Below the pieces are notes generated by a model. That model saw only the letters and a list, made by a program, of their open reading frames with translations, was not told where the DNA came from and made no database searches. From Planctomyces sp. (GTDB taxonomy: Bacteria > Planctomycetota > Planctomycetia > Planctomycetales > Planctomycetaceae), in assembly GCA_005778225.1 (NCBI GenBank), contig SXPC01000036.1, positions 1 to 32,566 of the forward strand: DNA of 32,566 bases, in the 5' to 3' direction. Positions 15,566 to 23,672 of the stretch are shown here, piece by piece. The position numbers and the translations under genes are program-made. Every line of letters starts with the position of its first letter. The stretch's first letter is position 1.

Positions 15566-15760
15566 CGTCCTGAAGGGACGGCTTCAACCAGCCCAGGGTG
15601 AAACCCTGGGTTAAGGAGAGCGTTGAAAGCTCACCACCCTGAAGGGGTGGGTTCATCGTGAAATGCGTGGTGATCCGTCCCTACAGGACGGGAGATTCGT
15701 TGTCATAGCGAACCCAGGATTTCATCCTGGGCTGACTGATGACGGCCCTTCAGGCCTGAG
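15566..15760. repeat. MITE-like palindromic element (copy D)
   Basis: This 195-bp copy has the same terminal arms as C: left 15566-15612, right 15711-15760. Inner hairpins CCACCC/GGGTGG (15635-15651) and CCGTCC/GGACGG (15675-15691) occur in the order found in copy E and opposite to C, as if the middle were inverted. The interior is closer to E than to C. Confidence 0.85.
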
Positions 15761-15847
15761 ACGAAGATGATGAAGATCAACATCGAGTCGTCATCCATGT
15801 GTGCAACGAAAGAGGTGCATGGAATGGGACGTGTTAAGAACATTCGG

Positions 15848-15872
15848 CACGGCTGACACAGCCGTGGCACAC
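15848..15872. repeat. 25-bp hairpin repeat, single copy
   Basis: Identical over 25 bases to 23731-23755. The core is CACGGCT-GACAC-AGCCGTG, a 7-bp hairpin. It lies just beyond the stop codon of the minus-strand phosphoesterase-domain gene. Confidence 0.75.
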
Positions 15873-15882
15873 GTTGGGCCTC

Positions 15883-16242
15883 TTACTGGTTTTCAGCGCG
15901 TTCTAAAGTCCAGCGCAATCCATCTTCTCTTCGGAGGGTGTAGTGGCCGAGGAGGTGTTTGCCGCGGAGATGGAGGTTCCAGCTGTCGGTGGTGCGTTGG
16001 GCGTCGAAGGTTCCCTGGTCGAAGCGGATGACGCTGCCTCGGTCACCGGAGACGGGGCCTTCGTAGTCGAGGTAGGCGGGGCGGTGGTCATCGATTTCTT
16101 CAGCCGCGACCGGGCCGCGCAGGAGTTCTTCGAACGTCGGCTCGACGAGCAGACGCCAGGTCTTGAGAACATCGCCGGCTTCGAGCATCAGATCCCAGTG
16201 AAGGGTGGGCTTGTCATGAACGAGGATGACGTAACGGGGCAT
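15883..16242 (-). CDS. Stand-alone LigD-type 3'-phosphoesterase domain protein
   Basis: This 119-residue protein matches the N-terminal phosphoesterase domain of bacterial DNA ligase D. It has MPRYVILVHDKPTLHWDLML with the conserved H-x-D metal-site pattern, then TWRLLVEPTFEELLRGPVAA and AYLDYEGPVSGDRGSVIRFD, and ends in a strand-rich HLRGKHLLGHYTLRR segment. In LigD this domain trims 3' ends during non-homologous end joining. Here no ligase or polymerase domain, and no ku gene, is attached or adjacent. Its role is unknown, and single-domain versions occur in several bacteria. ATG at 16242 is chosen over 16269 because it starts directly at the domain. PfkB kinase lies 60 bases upstream on the same strand. 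Confidence 0.82.
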   Translation of the reverse strand: MPRYVILVHDKPTLHWDLMLEAGDVLKTWRLLVEPTFEELLRGPVAAEEIDDHRPAYLDYEGPVSGDRGSVIRFDQGTFDAQRTTDSWNLHLRGKHLLGHYTLRREDGLRWTLERAENQ

Positions 16243-16302
16243 GTTCGGGTTTCGCAAAGATGAAGGCACAGGGGACTGACGTCCCCCGCTCGCCTAAGAG
16301 AG

Positions 16303-17292
16303 TTATGATTCGTGCACCAGGCTGGAGATTTCTTCCGCGGTAAACGGAACCTGCAAGCGGGCGCCGAGTTGGCTGACGATGCGGGCGGCGGCGTGGGAGG
16401 CGAGGTGGCCGGATTGGCGCCAGGTGAGGCCGTTGGTGACGCCGTAGAGGATGCCAGCGGCGTACATGTCCCCTGCCCCGGTGGTGTCAATGGCTTTGAC
16501 TTTGACGGACTCGATCGGGATAACCTGAGATTCGTGCATGAGGATGGAGCCGTCGCCGCCGAGGGTGAGTGCGACGTTTGCTGCGTGCTCATGAATGGCC
16601 TGAGCACATTCGATGGCATCGTGCTTGCCTGTCAGGCTGCGGGCTTCTTCGAGGTTACAGAAGAGGAGATCGACCGGTCCGCGGATCAGATCCCAGAACT
16701 CGTCGCGGAACAGGTTGATGAGGAACGGGTCAGAGACGGTGAGCGCGACTTTGACGTTGTTCTTCTTGGCGAGTTCGATGGCGCGGTAAGCAGCGGCTTT
16801 GGTTGATTCGCCAGTAAAGAGGTAGCCTTCGATGTAGACATATTTGGCCATCGCGATCTGGTCTTCGACGATGTCAGCTGGGCCGAGTGTCGAGGAGACG
16901 GCGAGGTTAGTGAGCATGGTGCGCTGGGCGTCGTCAGTGATGAGAATGACGCAGGTGCCGGATTGGCCGTCTGCGGGGGGGACTTCAATGTGAACCCCTC
17001 CTTCGCGCATGTCCGACAAGAAGAAGTTGCCGATGTTGTCATTTCCGGTTTTACCGACATAGACCGCTTTGCCGCCGAAGTCTGCGACTCCCATGATGGT
17101 GTTCGCTGCGGAACCGCCTGCACAGCGGGTGATTTCGATGTCCTGGAGTCCGGCGAGAACTTTCAGCTGAGTGGCTTCATCGACGAGAGTCATAATGCCT
17201 TTGTCGAAGCCGATTTTGGCGAGGACTTCTTCCGAGACGCGAGCCTGAATATCAACCAGCGAGTTACCGACACCGATGACATCGTAAACCAT
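16303..17292 (-). CDS. PfkB family kinase, probable adenosine kinase
   Basis: This 329-residue protein has the ribokinase/PfkB fold. The N-terminal [20 protein letters not shown] and the GGSAANTI motif are followed by the PfkB signature 2, [12 protein letters not shown], with catalytic Asp275. The length, the spacing and the opening [10 protein letters not shown] resemble bacterial adenosine kinase/inosine-guanosine kinase-type proteins, which phosphorylate nucleosides with ATP. Some PfkB relatives use sugars, so the substrate is not proven. The ATG at 17292 removes a Cys/Arg-rich extension reading into a repeat. It is cytoplasmic. It may be co-transcribed with the LigD-like domain gene downstream. 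Upstream lies a repeat-rich gap that separates it from the histidine phosphatase gene. Confidence 0.88.
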   Translation of the reverse strand: MVYDVIGVGNSLVDIQARVSEEVLAKIGFDKGIMTLVDEATQLKVLAGLQDIEITRCAGGSAANTIMGVADFGGKAVYVGKTGNDNIGNFFLSDMREGGVHIEVPPADGQSGTCVILITDDAQRTMLTNLAVSSTLGPADIVEDQIAMAKYVYIEGYLFTGESTKAAAYRAIELAKKNNVKVALTVSDPFLINLFRDEFWDLIRGPVDLLFCNLEEARSLTGKHDAIECAQAIHEHAANVALTLGGDGSILMHESQVIPIESVKVKAIDTTGAGDMYAAGILYGVTNGLTWRQSGHLASHAAARIVSQLGARLQVPFTAEEISSLVHES

Positions 17293-17382
17293 AGTGGAAC
17301 ATGCTTTCGAGAAGACAGTTAATTGGATAGGTGCAGTAGAGCAGCGGGCGAGAGGGGACGCAACCGAATGGGGTCGTGAATT

Positions 17383-17513
17383 GGGTAGCCCGGGTTGTCC
17401 CAACCCGGGCGTGCCGCTTCGGCACGAGAGAAACACGGGAATGGACGTCCAATGCGCGCTCGGCGTGTTTCTTGCGGCTTCGCCGTCCGGGTTGGGGACA
17501 ACCCGGACTACCC
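17383..17513. repeat. Inverted pair of GC-rich hairpins
   Basis: The left arm (17383-17409, hairpin CCCGGGTT/AACCCGGG) and the right arm (17486-17513, hairpin GTCCGGGTT/AACCCGGAC) are reverse complements with a few mismatches. The right side from 17475 to 17508 is identical to 14372-14405. The pair fills much of the gap between the PfkB and phosphatase genes. Confidence 0.8.
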
Positions 17514-17538
17514 GATTCAGGAAACATCGTGTTGAGAG

Positions 17539-18204
17539 TTACCCGATGACGCTGGTGGCGGGGGTGATCGTATCGAGGTGGAAGGCGGCGTTGACAGTGA
17601 GGACTTCGAACTTGCCGTTTTTGACTTTAAGGACGTTGATGCCGCAGTTGGATTGCTTGAGGTCTTTGGCGTCGTTGATGTTCATCCGCATGATGGTGGC
17701 GAGCAGTGCGCGGTTGACGATGTTGTGGGCGACGACGAGGAGATTCTGGCCGGCGTGTCGCTCGGAGATTCTTGAAAGTGCGGGGAGCACTCGTTCAACG
17801 ACATCGACATATGATTCGCCATTTGGGTAGGGGCAGGTGCCGGGCTGGGCGAGATATTTCTGGCAGTTCTCGGCGTGGTCTCGGCGGATGATGTCCCAGG
17901 AGAGGCCTTCCCAGTCGCCGACGTCTCCTTCGATGAGTTCGTGGAGCACAAGTGGGGAAAGTTGATGGGGCTGGCAGATGATGTTTGCCGTTTCACAGGC
18001 GCGGACCATCGGGCTGCAGTAAGCGGCATCGAGCCTGGTCGACTTCAGAAAGTCGCGTGCCGCCTGGGCCTGCTGGATGCCTACCTCAGCGAGGCCTTTA
18101 TTGATGCCACGCCCTTGGAGAATATAGGGCTTCATCAGGTTGGCAGCGGTGGCACCGTGGCGGAGGAGATAGATTGTTGTTGATGGGTGAGAGTCATCAC
18201 TCAT
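17539..18204 (-). CDS. Histidine phosphatase family protein
   Basis: This 221-residue protein of the phosphoglycerate-mutase-like superfamily has the LLRHGAT motif, with the phospho-accepting His16, and a second catalytic His in VVAHN (His160). The acidic residue region is HELIEGDVGDWEG, and AYCSPMVRACETA carries the conserved Arg. This is the branch that includes alpha-ribazole phosphatases and phosphoserine phosphatase-like enzymes, so the substrate is uncertain. It is cytoplasmic. The ATG at 18204 gives a short polar leader before the first strand. The gene is apparently single, preceded by a long noncoding region shared with the Cys-rich protein gene that points the other way. Confidence 0.88.
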   Translation of the reverse strand: MSDDSHPSTTIYLLRHGATAANLMKPYILQGRGINKGLAEVGIQQAQAARDFLKSTRLDAAYCSPMVRACETANIICQPHQLSPLVLHELIEGDVGDWEGLSWDIIRRDHAENCQKYLAQPGTCPYPNGESYVDVVERVLPALSRISERHAGQNLLVVAHNIVNRALLATIMRMNINDAKDLKQSNCGINVLKVKNGKFEVLTVNAAFHLDTITPATSVIG

Positions 18205-18476
18205 GGTTCGTCCTGAAGCGGCGAGAAAAAAATCGAGTATTCGTAGAAAAACACAGGCTCGTTGAGCGCAGCATAGGGGATCGAGCGGCGCCTGTCATCA
18301 ACTCCGCAAAGCGATCGTCGTTATAACCGTTAAAGTTTAGCAGCCGATGCTGCTGACGGCTGGTAATTCTTGCAAGCGGCGGACGGTAAGTCGTGCACGA
18401 TTCTTACAACACGCAAGTCCGGAAATCTTCTCTCAGCTTCACCAGCTTCACGCAAATCGTCGGCGGGATGTGAAGA

Positions 18477-18546
18477 TGTAGCGGTTGTAATCAGGATGCA
18501 CCCCTTACGAAAGATACCACCATCACAACCGCTACAGACTGCCATC
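18477..18546. repeat. Perfect 12-bp inverted repeat
   Basis: TGTAGCGGTTGT (18477-18488) and ACAACCGCTACA (18535-18546) are exact complements around a 46-base loop. No T-tract follows. It may be a structural element in the leader of the Cys-rich gene or a regulator target. Confidence 0.55.
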
Positions 18547-18947
18547 AAAGCTGCTTTGAAGGCGGTATCAATCGTGACGATTAGCCGCCTAGTGCTTTCA
18601 AGGGCGTCCCCATCAGGTCCGATAGAACTACGCAGAGTCTGACAATCGTTCTGACTGGTTTCGCCGGACTAAGCGTCTCGTTCCTTACCACAAGTAAGGG
18701 ACGTAAAGGTGATTCGATCGTCGCAGGTGACCATTGGTCAACAGAGCCTGCAAGGATCAAGTCACTGGCCGCCGCGAACCACGGAACCAATCAGAGAGAA
18801 CGTAACAAGAGGTCACACGCCTGATCTCGACGATGAAGACGACCACTGGACGGTCCGCTCGCGAACACGGAGGTTCCAATGGCAGTGTCAATTTTCGGAC
18901 CGACTCATGTTGTCGGTTCGCGTCGAAGATGGCCAACGAATTCCTAG

Positions 18948-18955
18948 GGAAGGAG
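18948..18955 (+). promoter_or_regulatory. Strong ribosome binding site
   Basis: GGAAGGAG lies ten bases before the ATG at 18966. It is one of the best Shine-Dalgarno sequences in the window and fixes the start of the Cys-rich protein. It fits high expression. Confidence 0.65.
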
Positions 18956-18965
18956 ACACGAAGTC

Positions 18966-20156
18966 ATGACCATGTTCAAGTCTATCTTGACGATGGCCGC
19001 TGTCCTGGCAATGAGCATCCAGGCACAAGCTGGTCTGTTTGGCAACCACGGATGTGGTGCCGAGAAATCTTGCGGTTGTAGCGATGACTGTGCACCAGCT
19101 TGCTGTAAGCCAGTCATTGTTCGTCCTTGCGGACCGAACATCTACACCTACCAACGAGCTTGCTCAAACATCAAGCCACCTTGCTGCGACAACGGTTGCC
19201 CAGCAACCTGCTGTACCCCAGCAAACAAGTGCTGCACCGACCCAGGTTGTGCTGCACCAGCTGATCCATGCTGCGAAGACCCAGGTTGTGCAGCACCTTG
19301 CGACCCAGGTTGCGAGGCTCCATGCGATCCAGCTTGTGCTGCTCCTTGCGAACCAGCCTGTGCTGCACCAGTGTGTGCACCAAGCTGCCACAAGGGACTG
19401 TGCGGCGGTAAGAAGTGGTTCAAGGGTGGCCTGTTCAAGAAATTCGGACATGGACTCGGACACGGCTGCGGTAACGACTGCTGTGAAGACCCATGCTGCG
19501 AAGATCCAGGTTGTGCAGCTCCTGCTGCTCCTTGCTGCGAAGATCCAGGCTGTGCCGCTCCATGCGACCCAGCTTGTGCTGCTCCTGCCGCTTGCGGCGA
19601 CGAGTGCGTCGACAGCTGCTGCGAAGATCCATGTGCAAAATATGATCCTTGCAAACTTGCTTGCCTGATCTACGAATCTCAAACCGCTTGCTATGCAAAA
19701 GACCGTGCTAAAGCCATCGACAAAATCGGTGACAAGTACAACTGCAAATGCAATCCAGAGATCATCACTGCTTTCGTCTATGCTCTGAACGATGCTGACC
19801 ACCGCGTCCGTCGTCAAGCTGCTGACGAAATCGGCGATCAGACCCGCAAGTACGGCTGCTGCTGCACTCCAGAAGTTGTTTCTGCACTGACTTGCACCCT
19901 GGCTGACTGCGATCGTAGTGTTCGCCGCCAAGCTGAGCGTGCTCTGAAACTGTGCGGTTATGACATCGTCGACGGCTGCTGCGAAGAAACCTGCTGCGAA
20001 GAGCCAGCCTGTGCTGCTCCTTGCGATCCAGCTTGTGCTGCCCCAGCTGCTGGATGCAACGCTTCTTACTTCCCAGCTCGTCTGCACAACTCATCAGTTG
20101 CTCAACCAGTTGCTTCTCAAAGCAGCCTGAGCAACCTGTTCGGTATGGCCAACTAG
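18966..20156 (+). CDS. Exported cysteine-rich protein with HEAT-like segment
   Basis: This 396-residue protein has a signal peptide ending at about residue 22 (..SIQAQA). Counted by hand, about 63 cysteines follow, roughly 16% of residues. Two blocks (about 75-140 and 170-225) are built of short Pro/Cys repeats such as CCEDPGCAAPCDPACAAP. They flank a Lys/Gly/His-rich patch (KKWFKGGLFKKFGHGLGHG). Residues 244-335 form a HEAT-like pair (ITAFVYALNDADHRVRRQAA and ALTCTLADCDRSVRRQAERA), and the tail repeats the Cys/Pro motif. Export plus Cys density suggests disulphide cross-linking or metal binding in the cell envelope. Planctomycete walls are known to contain Cys-rich proteins, so an envelope role is likely but inferred. 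Codon use (GCT, TGC, CCA) differs from that of the neighbours. A strong ribosome site and a textbook terminator suggest high expression as a single gene. Confidence 0.88.
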   Translation: MTMFKSILTMAAVLAMSIQAQAGLFGNHGCGAEKSCGCSDDCAPACCKPVIVRPCGPNIYTYQRACSNIKPPCCDNGCPATCCTPANKCCTDPGCAAPADPCCEDPGCAAPCDPGCEAPCDPACAAPCEPACAAPVCAPSCHKGLCGGKKWFKGGLFKKFGHGLGHGCGNDCCEDPCCEDPGCAAPAAPCCEDPGCAAPCDPACAAPAACGDECVDSCCEDPCAKYDPCKLACLIYESQTACYAKDRAKAIDKIGDKYNCKCNPEIITAFVYALNDADHRVRRQAADEIGDQTRKYGCCCTPEVVSALTCTLADCDRSVRRQAERALKLCGYDIVDGCCEETCCEEPACAAPCDPACAAPAAGCNASYFPARLHNSSVAQPVASQSSLSNLFGMAN

Positions 20157-20214
20157 TTAACACCTGAGTCGCGACTTGTAAAAGAAGCGATTCAATAAGA
20201 ATTCGTTGTCTCCG

Positions 20215-20250
20215 AAACCCTTTGAGGCTTGTCCTCAAAGGGTTTTTTTT
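20215..20250 (+). terminator. Rho-independent terminator of the Cys-rich gene
   Basis: AAACCCTTTGAGG (20215-20227) pairs perfectly with CCTCAAAGGGTTT (20233-20245) around a 5-base loop, followed by a run of T to 20250. It ends transcription 59-94 bases after the stop codon. It is the clearest terminator in the window. Confidence 0.92.
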
Positions 20251-20274
20251 GTTGTTGGGTACTCAGCTTCTCCT

Positions 20275-20472
20275 CGTCCTGAAGGAACGAGTTCTACCAG
20301 CCCAGGATGAAATCACGGGTTAAGGAGAATGTTGAAAGAGCATTGCCCTAAAGGGGTGGGTTCATCGTGGGATTCATGGTGAGCCGTCCCTACATGACGG
20401 AAGAGATTTCTTGACCATCGCTAACCCAGGATTTCATCCTGGGATGACTGATGACGGCCCTTCAGGCCTCAG
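20275..20472. repeat. MITE-like palindromic element (copy E)
   Basis: This 198-bp copy has more mismatches in its left arm than copies C and D (for example GAAGGAACGA). The right arm from 20423 is well kept (AACCCAGGATTTCATCCTGG, then GACGGCCCTTCAGGCCTCAG). A tail to about 20562, including GCAACGCG and GCCTCGCCCTC, is shared with copy C. It lies between two convergent genes. Confidence 0.85.
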
Positions 20473-20579
20473 AAGAAGATGTGTAAATCGACATCGAGTC
20501 GTCATCAAAGTTTGCAACGCGGAATTGCGATTCAGACGGGGCCTCGCCCTCTCGGCATGCGTCTCTAGAAATCAAACAT

Positions 20580-21179
20580 TCAAATTGTCCAACTACTATT
20601 TGAGTTCGACAAATGAAGTTCTGGCCGATCTTCGCCGGGAAGCATCTGCCAATTCAATGGGATTGTTTCGGTGGACACAAAGCCGCCATCGCCTGCTGAT
20701 GTTTTTCCAGCCAGAACAAGCGATCGTCCATCATGCCGATAAAGCTCGAACTCCCACGGCTGTCGATTCAGGATGAGAAGTTCTTTTGTCTTGACGCTGG
20801 CATAGAAATCAATTTTCTCAAACGTGCGATCGCCCTTTGATACAATCTCAATCGCGAGGTCTGGACCGCCGAGCATGAATGTTTTCCGGTCTTCTGCCGG
20901 ATTGCCTTTCAAGTAAACAGCAACATCAGGCACTCGGAAGTTGAATGTCCAATTCTCACGATCGGAGACATTCAGGCCCGCATAGATGCGATCACCCTTT
21001 TGCCGTAGTTCACGAAGTACCCCTGCAATTTCAAGTGCTAAATACTGATGTTCGTTATTCGCAATTGGCGACATCATGTAAACGCCCTCCCAAACCTCGT
21101 CATATCGATCTGATCCATTCTCCTGACGCTCACGGATCAGCCGTTCTTCCAGCATCGAGTCGTTGATCATCGCTACCAT
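20580..21179 (-). CDS. Uma2 family (DUF820) putative endonuclease, second copy
   Basis: This 199-residue paralogue of the protein at 5690-6292 is roughly half identical to it by eye over the full length. Shared blocks include DEVWEGVY, NVSDR, PDVAVY, LGGPDLAIEIVS, DFY and ELLIL. The PD-(D/E)xK-like residues are present: VPDVAVYL, DLAIEIVSKGDR and the Lys of FEKIDFY. The start at 21179 has GGAGGAAC six bases upstream, a good ribosome site, and begins MVAMIND. Unlike its paralogue it stands alone, without a kinase or small partner gene. Palindromic element E and its tail lie directly downstream. Biological role unknown. Confidence 0.87.
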   Translation of the reverse strand: MVAMINDSMLEERLIRERQENGSDRYDEVWEGVYMMSPIANNEHQYLALEIAGVLRELRQKGDRIYAGLNVSDRENWTFNFRVPDVAVYLKGNPAEDRKTFMLGGPDLAIEIVSKGDRTFEKIDFYASVKTKELLILNRQPWEFELYRHDGRSLVLAGKTSAGDGGFVSTETIPLNWQMLPGEDRPELHLSNSNSSWTI

Positions 21180-21359
21180 TTCAGTTCCTCCACATCACTA
21201 TTCTAAAGCAGACTCAAATGGACTGAATACACGCTTTGTGTGAAATTACGTCGCTGCGGAAAATCTTTCAGACGCTAATCGACGTTGTAACGACCGCCTT
21301 GTTCCCACTACACTCAAGTCACTCTCGATGGCGCTTGTTACTCTAACGTAAAAACTTAC

Positions 21360-22664
21360 ATGATCACTGTTCAGATCGTAATCATTCTCATTCTGTTAAC
21401 GCTGAATGCTTTTTTCGCTCTTTCTGAACTGGCGATTGTTTCGGCCAGCAAGCATTTGCTCAGACAACTGGCCAAACAAGGCAAGCTTGCCGCTCAGACT
21501 GCGCTTGGGCTGGCGGAAGATTCCGGGAAATTTCTGTCGACGGTTCAGGTCGGAATTACGCTCGTTGGAACATTGGCGGGTGCGTATGGCGGAGCCGAGA
21601 TCACGGACGAACTTGGGCCGATCCTCAATAACGTCACCTGGATTCACCCCTACGGAAATACGGTCGCGATGACGCTGGTTGTCATCGGGATCACCTATAT
21701 GTCTGTCGTGTTTGGAGAGCTCATTCCCAAACAGCTGGCGCTCCGCTACTCCGAATCGCTGGCGATGATTGTCGCGCCGCCGATGAAAGTTCTCTCGATG
21801 CTGGCCAGCCCCGTCGTCATTGGACTGGATTACTCGGCACGCTTCTTCTTTTTCGTCCTGCGAATTCCGCCGATCTCTGAATCGGTGACGGAAGCGGAAG
21901 TCAAAGCCGTCTTAGCCGAAGGGGAAGCCAGCGGGGCGATTGAGAAGTCGGAACACCAGATGTTTCAGCGGATCATTCGACTGGGTGATCGCGATCTGCG
22001 TTCGATCATGACTCACCGCACTGAGGTGACATTTCTGTACGATGATGACACCATTGATATGACCATGCAGAAGATTCGGGATCAGGACCACGGACGCTAC
22101 CCGGTCATTGAGCGATCAACCGGGCACGTGATTGGCTTGCTCGTTGCAAAACAACTTCTCGAAGCCGCTTTGACCACCCCTGATCTTCCGTCGTTTAAAG
22201 ACTTCATTCGTCCTGTCATCATGCTGCCCGAGACCGTCGGCTGTCTGGCTGCGCTCGAGCACTTCAAGACCGCAGCGACTCACTTGATTGTGGTCCTCGA
22301 TGAATATGGCGATCACGTTGGGATCGTGACCGATTCCGATGTCCTGGAAGCCATCGTTGGAACCCTTCCTTCCAACTACGATGCGGACGACGAGCCCCTG
22401 ATTGTCCAACGTGCAGACGGTTCATGGCTGGTGGACGGGTCGACATCGATTCACGAAATTCACCTGACCATTGGACTGGAAGAAATCAGCGCGGAAAGCG
22501 ATTACGAAACGATCGCTGGCTTCCTGCTGCATTCCCTGGAAAAAGCCCCACAAGTCGGTGATTTCTTCGAGCGATACGGCTATCGTTTTGAGGTCGTCGA
22601 CCTCGATAATCGACGCATCGACAAGATCCTGATCGCCCAGATTCCGGAGCCAACGGAGACTTGA
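21360..22664 (+). CDS. CNNM/CorC-HlyC family membrane protein with CBS domains
   Basis: This 434-residue protein has three parts. An N-terminal DUF21/CNNM membrane domain of about four helices (residues 1-190) shows NAFFALSELAIVSASKHLL, GITLVGTLAGAYGG and VVFGELIPKQLALRYSE. A CBS pair (about 205-325) includes RSIMTHRTEVTFL, RYPVIERSTGHVIGLL and VVLDEYGDHVGIVTDSDVLEAIVG. A C-terminal CorC_HlyC domain (about 340-430) includes DGSWLVDGSTSIHEI and YETIAGFLLHSLEKAP. The family is annotated as hemolysin-like, but members are implicated in Mg2+ or Co2+ transport or its control. The ATG at 21360 starts directly with the first helix. accD follows after a 124-base gap, probably as a separate unit. Confidence 0.92.
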   Translation: MITVQIVIILILLTLNAFFALSELAIVSASKHLLRQLAKQGKLAAQTALGLAEDSGKFLSTVQVGITLVGTLAGAYGGAEITDELGPILNNVTWIHPYGNTVAMTLVVIGITYMSVVFGELIPKQLALRYSESLAMIVAPPMKVLSMLASPVVIGLDYSARFFFFVLRIPPISESVTEAEVKAVLAEGEASGAIEKSEHQMFQRIIRLGDRDLRSIMTHRTEVTFLYDDDTIDMTMQKIRDQDHGRYPVIERSTGHVIGLLVAKQLLEAALTTPDLPSFKDFIRPVIMLPETVGCLAALEHFKTAATHLIVVLDEYGDHVGIVTDSDVLEAIVGTLPSNYDADDEPLIVQRADGSWLVDGSTSIHEIHLTIGLEEISAESDYETIAGFLLHSLEKAPQVGDFFERYGYRFEVVDLDNRRIDKILIAQIPEPTET

Positions 22665-22788
22665 TGGACGATCGGATCTGACATCGATTCCTGCCGATCT
22701 GTGGTTGTCTCTTTTCAGCTTGGATTGGTCCTGCTTATAATTCTGGCCTGTTGATCAAATTGTTATTTTCGCAGAACCACGAATACTC

Positions 22789-23667
22789 ATGTCCACAGCC
22801 AATCTGCCTATGACGCCTGCCATTCCCCCAGATGCACCGGAACCCGAAGATTCGTCTCGTGTCCCGCGTAAGAAGGGTGTGCCCGAGGGGTTGTGGATTC
22901 TCTGCCCGGCCTGTAGTAAGACAGTTTACCGCAAGCGGATGGAGCAGGGACTTTACCTGTGCCCTGAATGCCAGCACCACTTTATCGTGCCCGGACGCGT
23001 TCGCATTTCGCAGCTGATCGACGAAGGGACGTTCGAAGAATGGTTTACCAATCTGCTGCCGTCCGACCCGCTCGAATTTTCAGACAGCAAGCCCTATAAA
23101 GAGCGGCTCGTCGCCGAGCAGAAGAAGACAGGACTGACGGAAGCCTGTATCGTCGGCAAGGGTTACCTGCGCGGACGTCCGCTGGTCTTTGGTCTGACTG
23201 ACTCCGCCTTCATCATGGGAAGTATGGGATCAGTCGTCGGCGAGAAGCTGACACGCGCGATTGAAGAAGCAACTCGACTCAAGCTGCCACTGGTGATCGT
23301 CTCCGGTTCTGGCGGCGGTGCTCGGATGCACGAGGGAATTCTCTCGCTGATGCAGATGGGTAAGGTCTCGATGGCGCTCGGTGAGTTCCATAAAGAAGGC
23401 GGATTGTTCATCTCTATTCTGACCAACCCGACGATGGGTGGTGTCGCTGCTTCCTTTGCATCGCTGGGTGATATCACGATTGCAGAGCCCAAGGCGCTCG
23501 TTGGCTTTGCAGGGCCTCGCGTGGTCCAGGCGACCGTTAAGAAGCCTCTGCCGGAGAATTTCCAGACGAGCGAATTCTTGCTGGAACACGGCTTCGTCGA
23601 TCGCATCGTCGCGCGTCCCGACTTGCGGATGGAGATCTCACGTATCATCGACTACTGCACGAAGTAA
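22789..23667 (+). CDS. accD: Acetyl-CoA carboxylase carboxyltransferase beta subunit
   Basis: This 292-residue subunit of the carboxyltransferase makes malonyl-CoA for fatty acid synthesis together with AccA, which is not in the window. The zinc ribbon has C39 and C42 (LCPAC) and C58 and C61 (LCPEC). The crotonase-type core shows [37 protein letters not shown] and [40 protein letters not shown] and the ending [10 protein letters not shown] follow. Length is normal. The ATG at 22789 gives a Pro-rich leader of about 30 residues before the zinc ribbon. A hairpin followed by five T's lies just after the stop and may terminate transcription. Confidence 0.95.
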   Translation: MSTANLPMTPAIPPDAPEPEDSSRVPRKKGVPEGLWILCPACSKTVYRKRMEQGLYLCPECQHHFIVPGRVRISQLIDEGTFEEWFTNLLPSDPLEFSDSKPYKERLVAEQKKTGLTEACIVGKGYLRGRPLVFGLTDSAFIMGSMGSVVGEKLTRAIEEATRLKLPLVIVSGSGGGARMHEGILSLMQMGKVSMALGEFHKEGGLFISILTNPTMGGVAASFASLGDITIAEPKALVGFAGPRVVQATVKKPLPENFQTSEFLLEHGFVDRIVARPDLRMEISRIIDYCTK

Positions 23668-23672
23668 TTTTT

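Larger units (their letters stand above)
15447..15882. other. Convergent intergenic region with repeats
   Basis: Holds palindromic element D (15566-15760) and a single hairpin of another repeat family (15848-15872). The remaining sequence shows no credible gene on either strand. Confidence 0.65.
18205..18965. other. Long noncoding leader region before the Cys-rich gene
   Basis: A 761-base gap between divergent genes has no credible protein frame. It holds a perfect 12-bp inverted repeat with a 46-base loop (18477-18488 and 18535-18546). A smaller CAGCCG/CGGCTG stem lies at 18341-18362. A strong ribosome site marks the downstream end. The length suggests a structured leader or an unseen RNA gene, but no known RNA family was recognised. 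Divergent promoters are expected, but no consensus boxes could be pinned down. Confidence 0.5.

Noticed and set aside
19164-20087. Long minus-strand open frame opposite the Cys-rich gene
   Set aside because: A shadow created by the GCT/TGC/CCA codon pattern of the real gene; Ser/Ala/Trp-rich with no start site or motif.
85-20472. Possible CRISPR array from repeated hairpins
   Set aside because: Repeats are dispersed singly or in inverted pairs, not regularly spaced direct repeats, and no cas gene is present.
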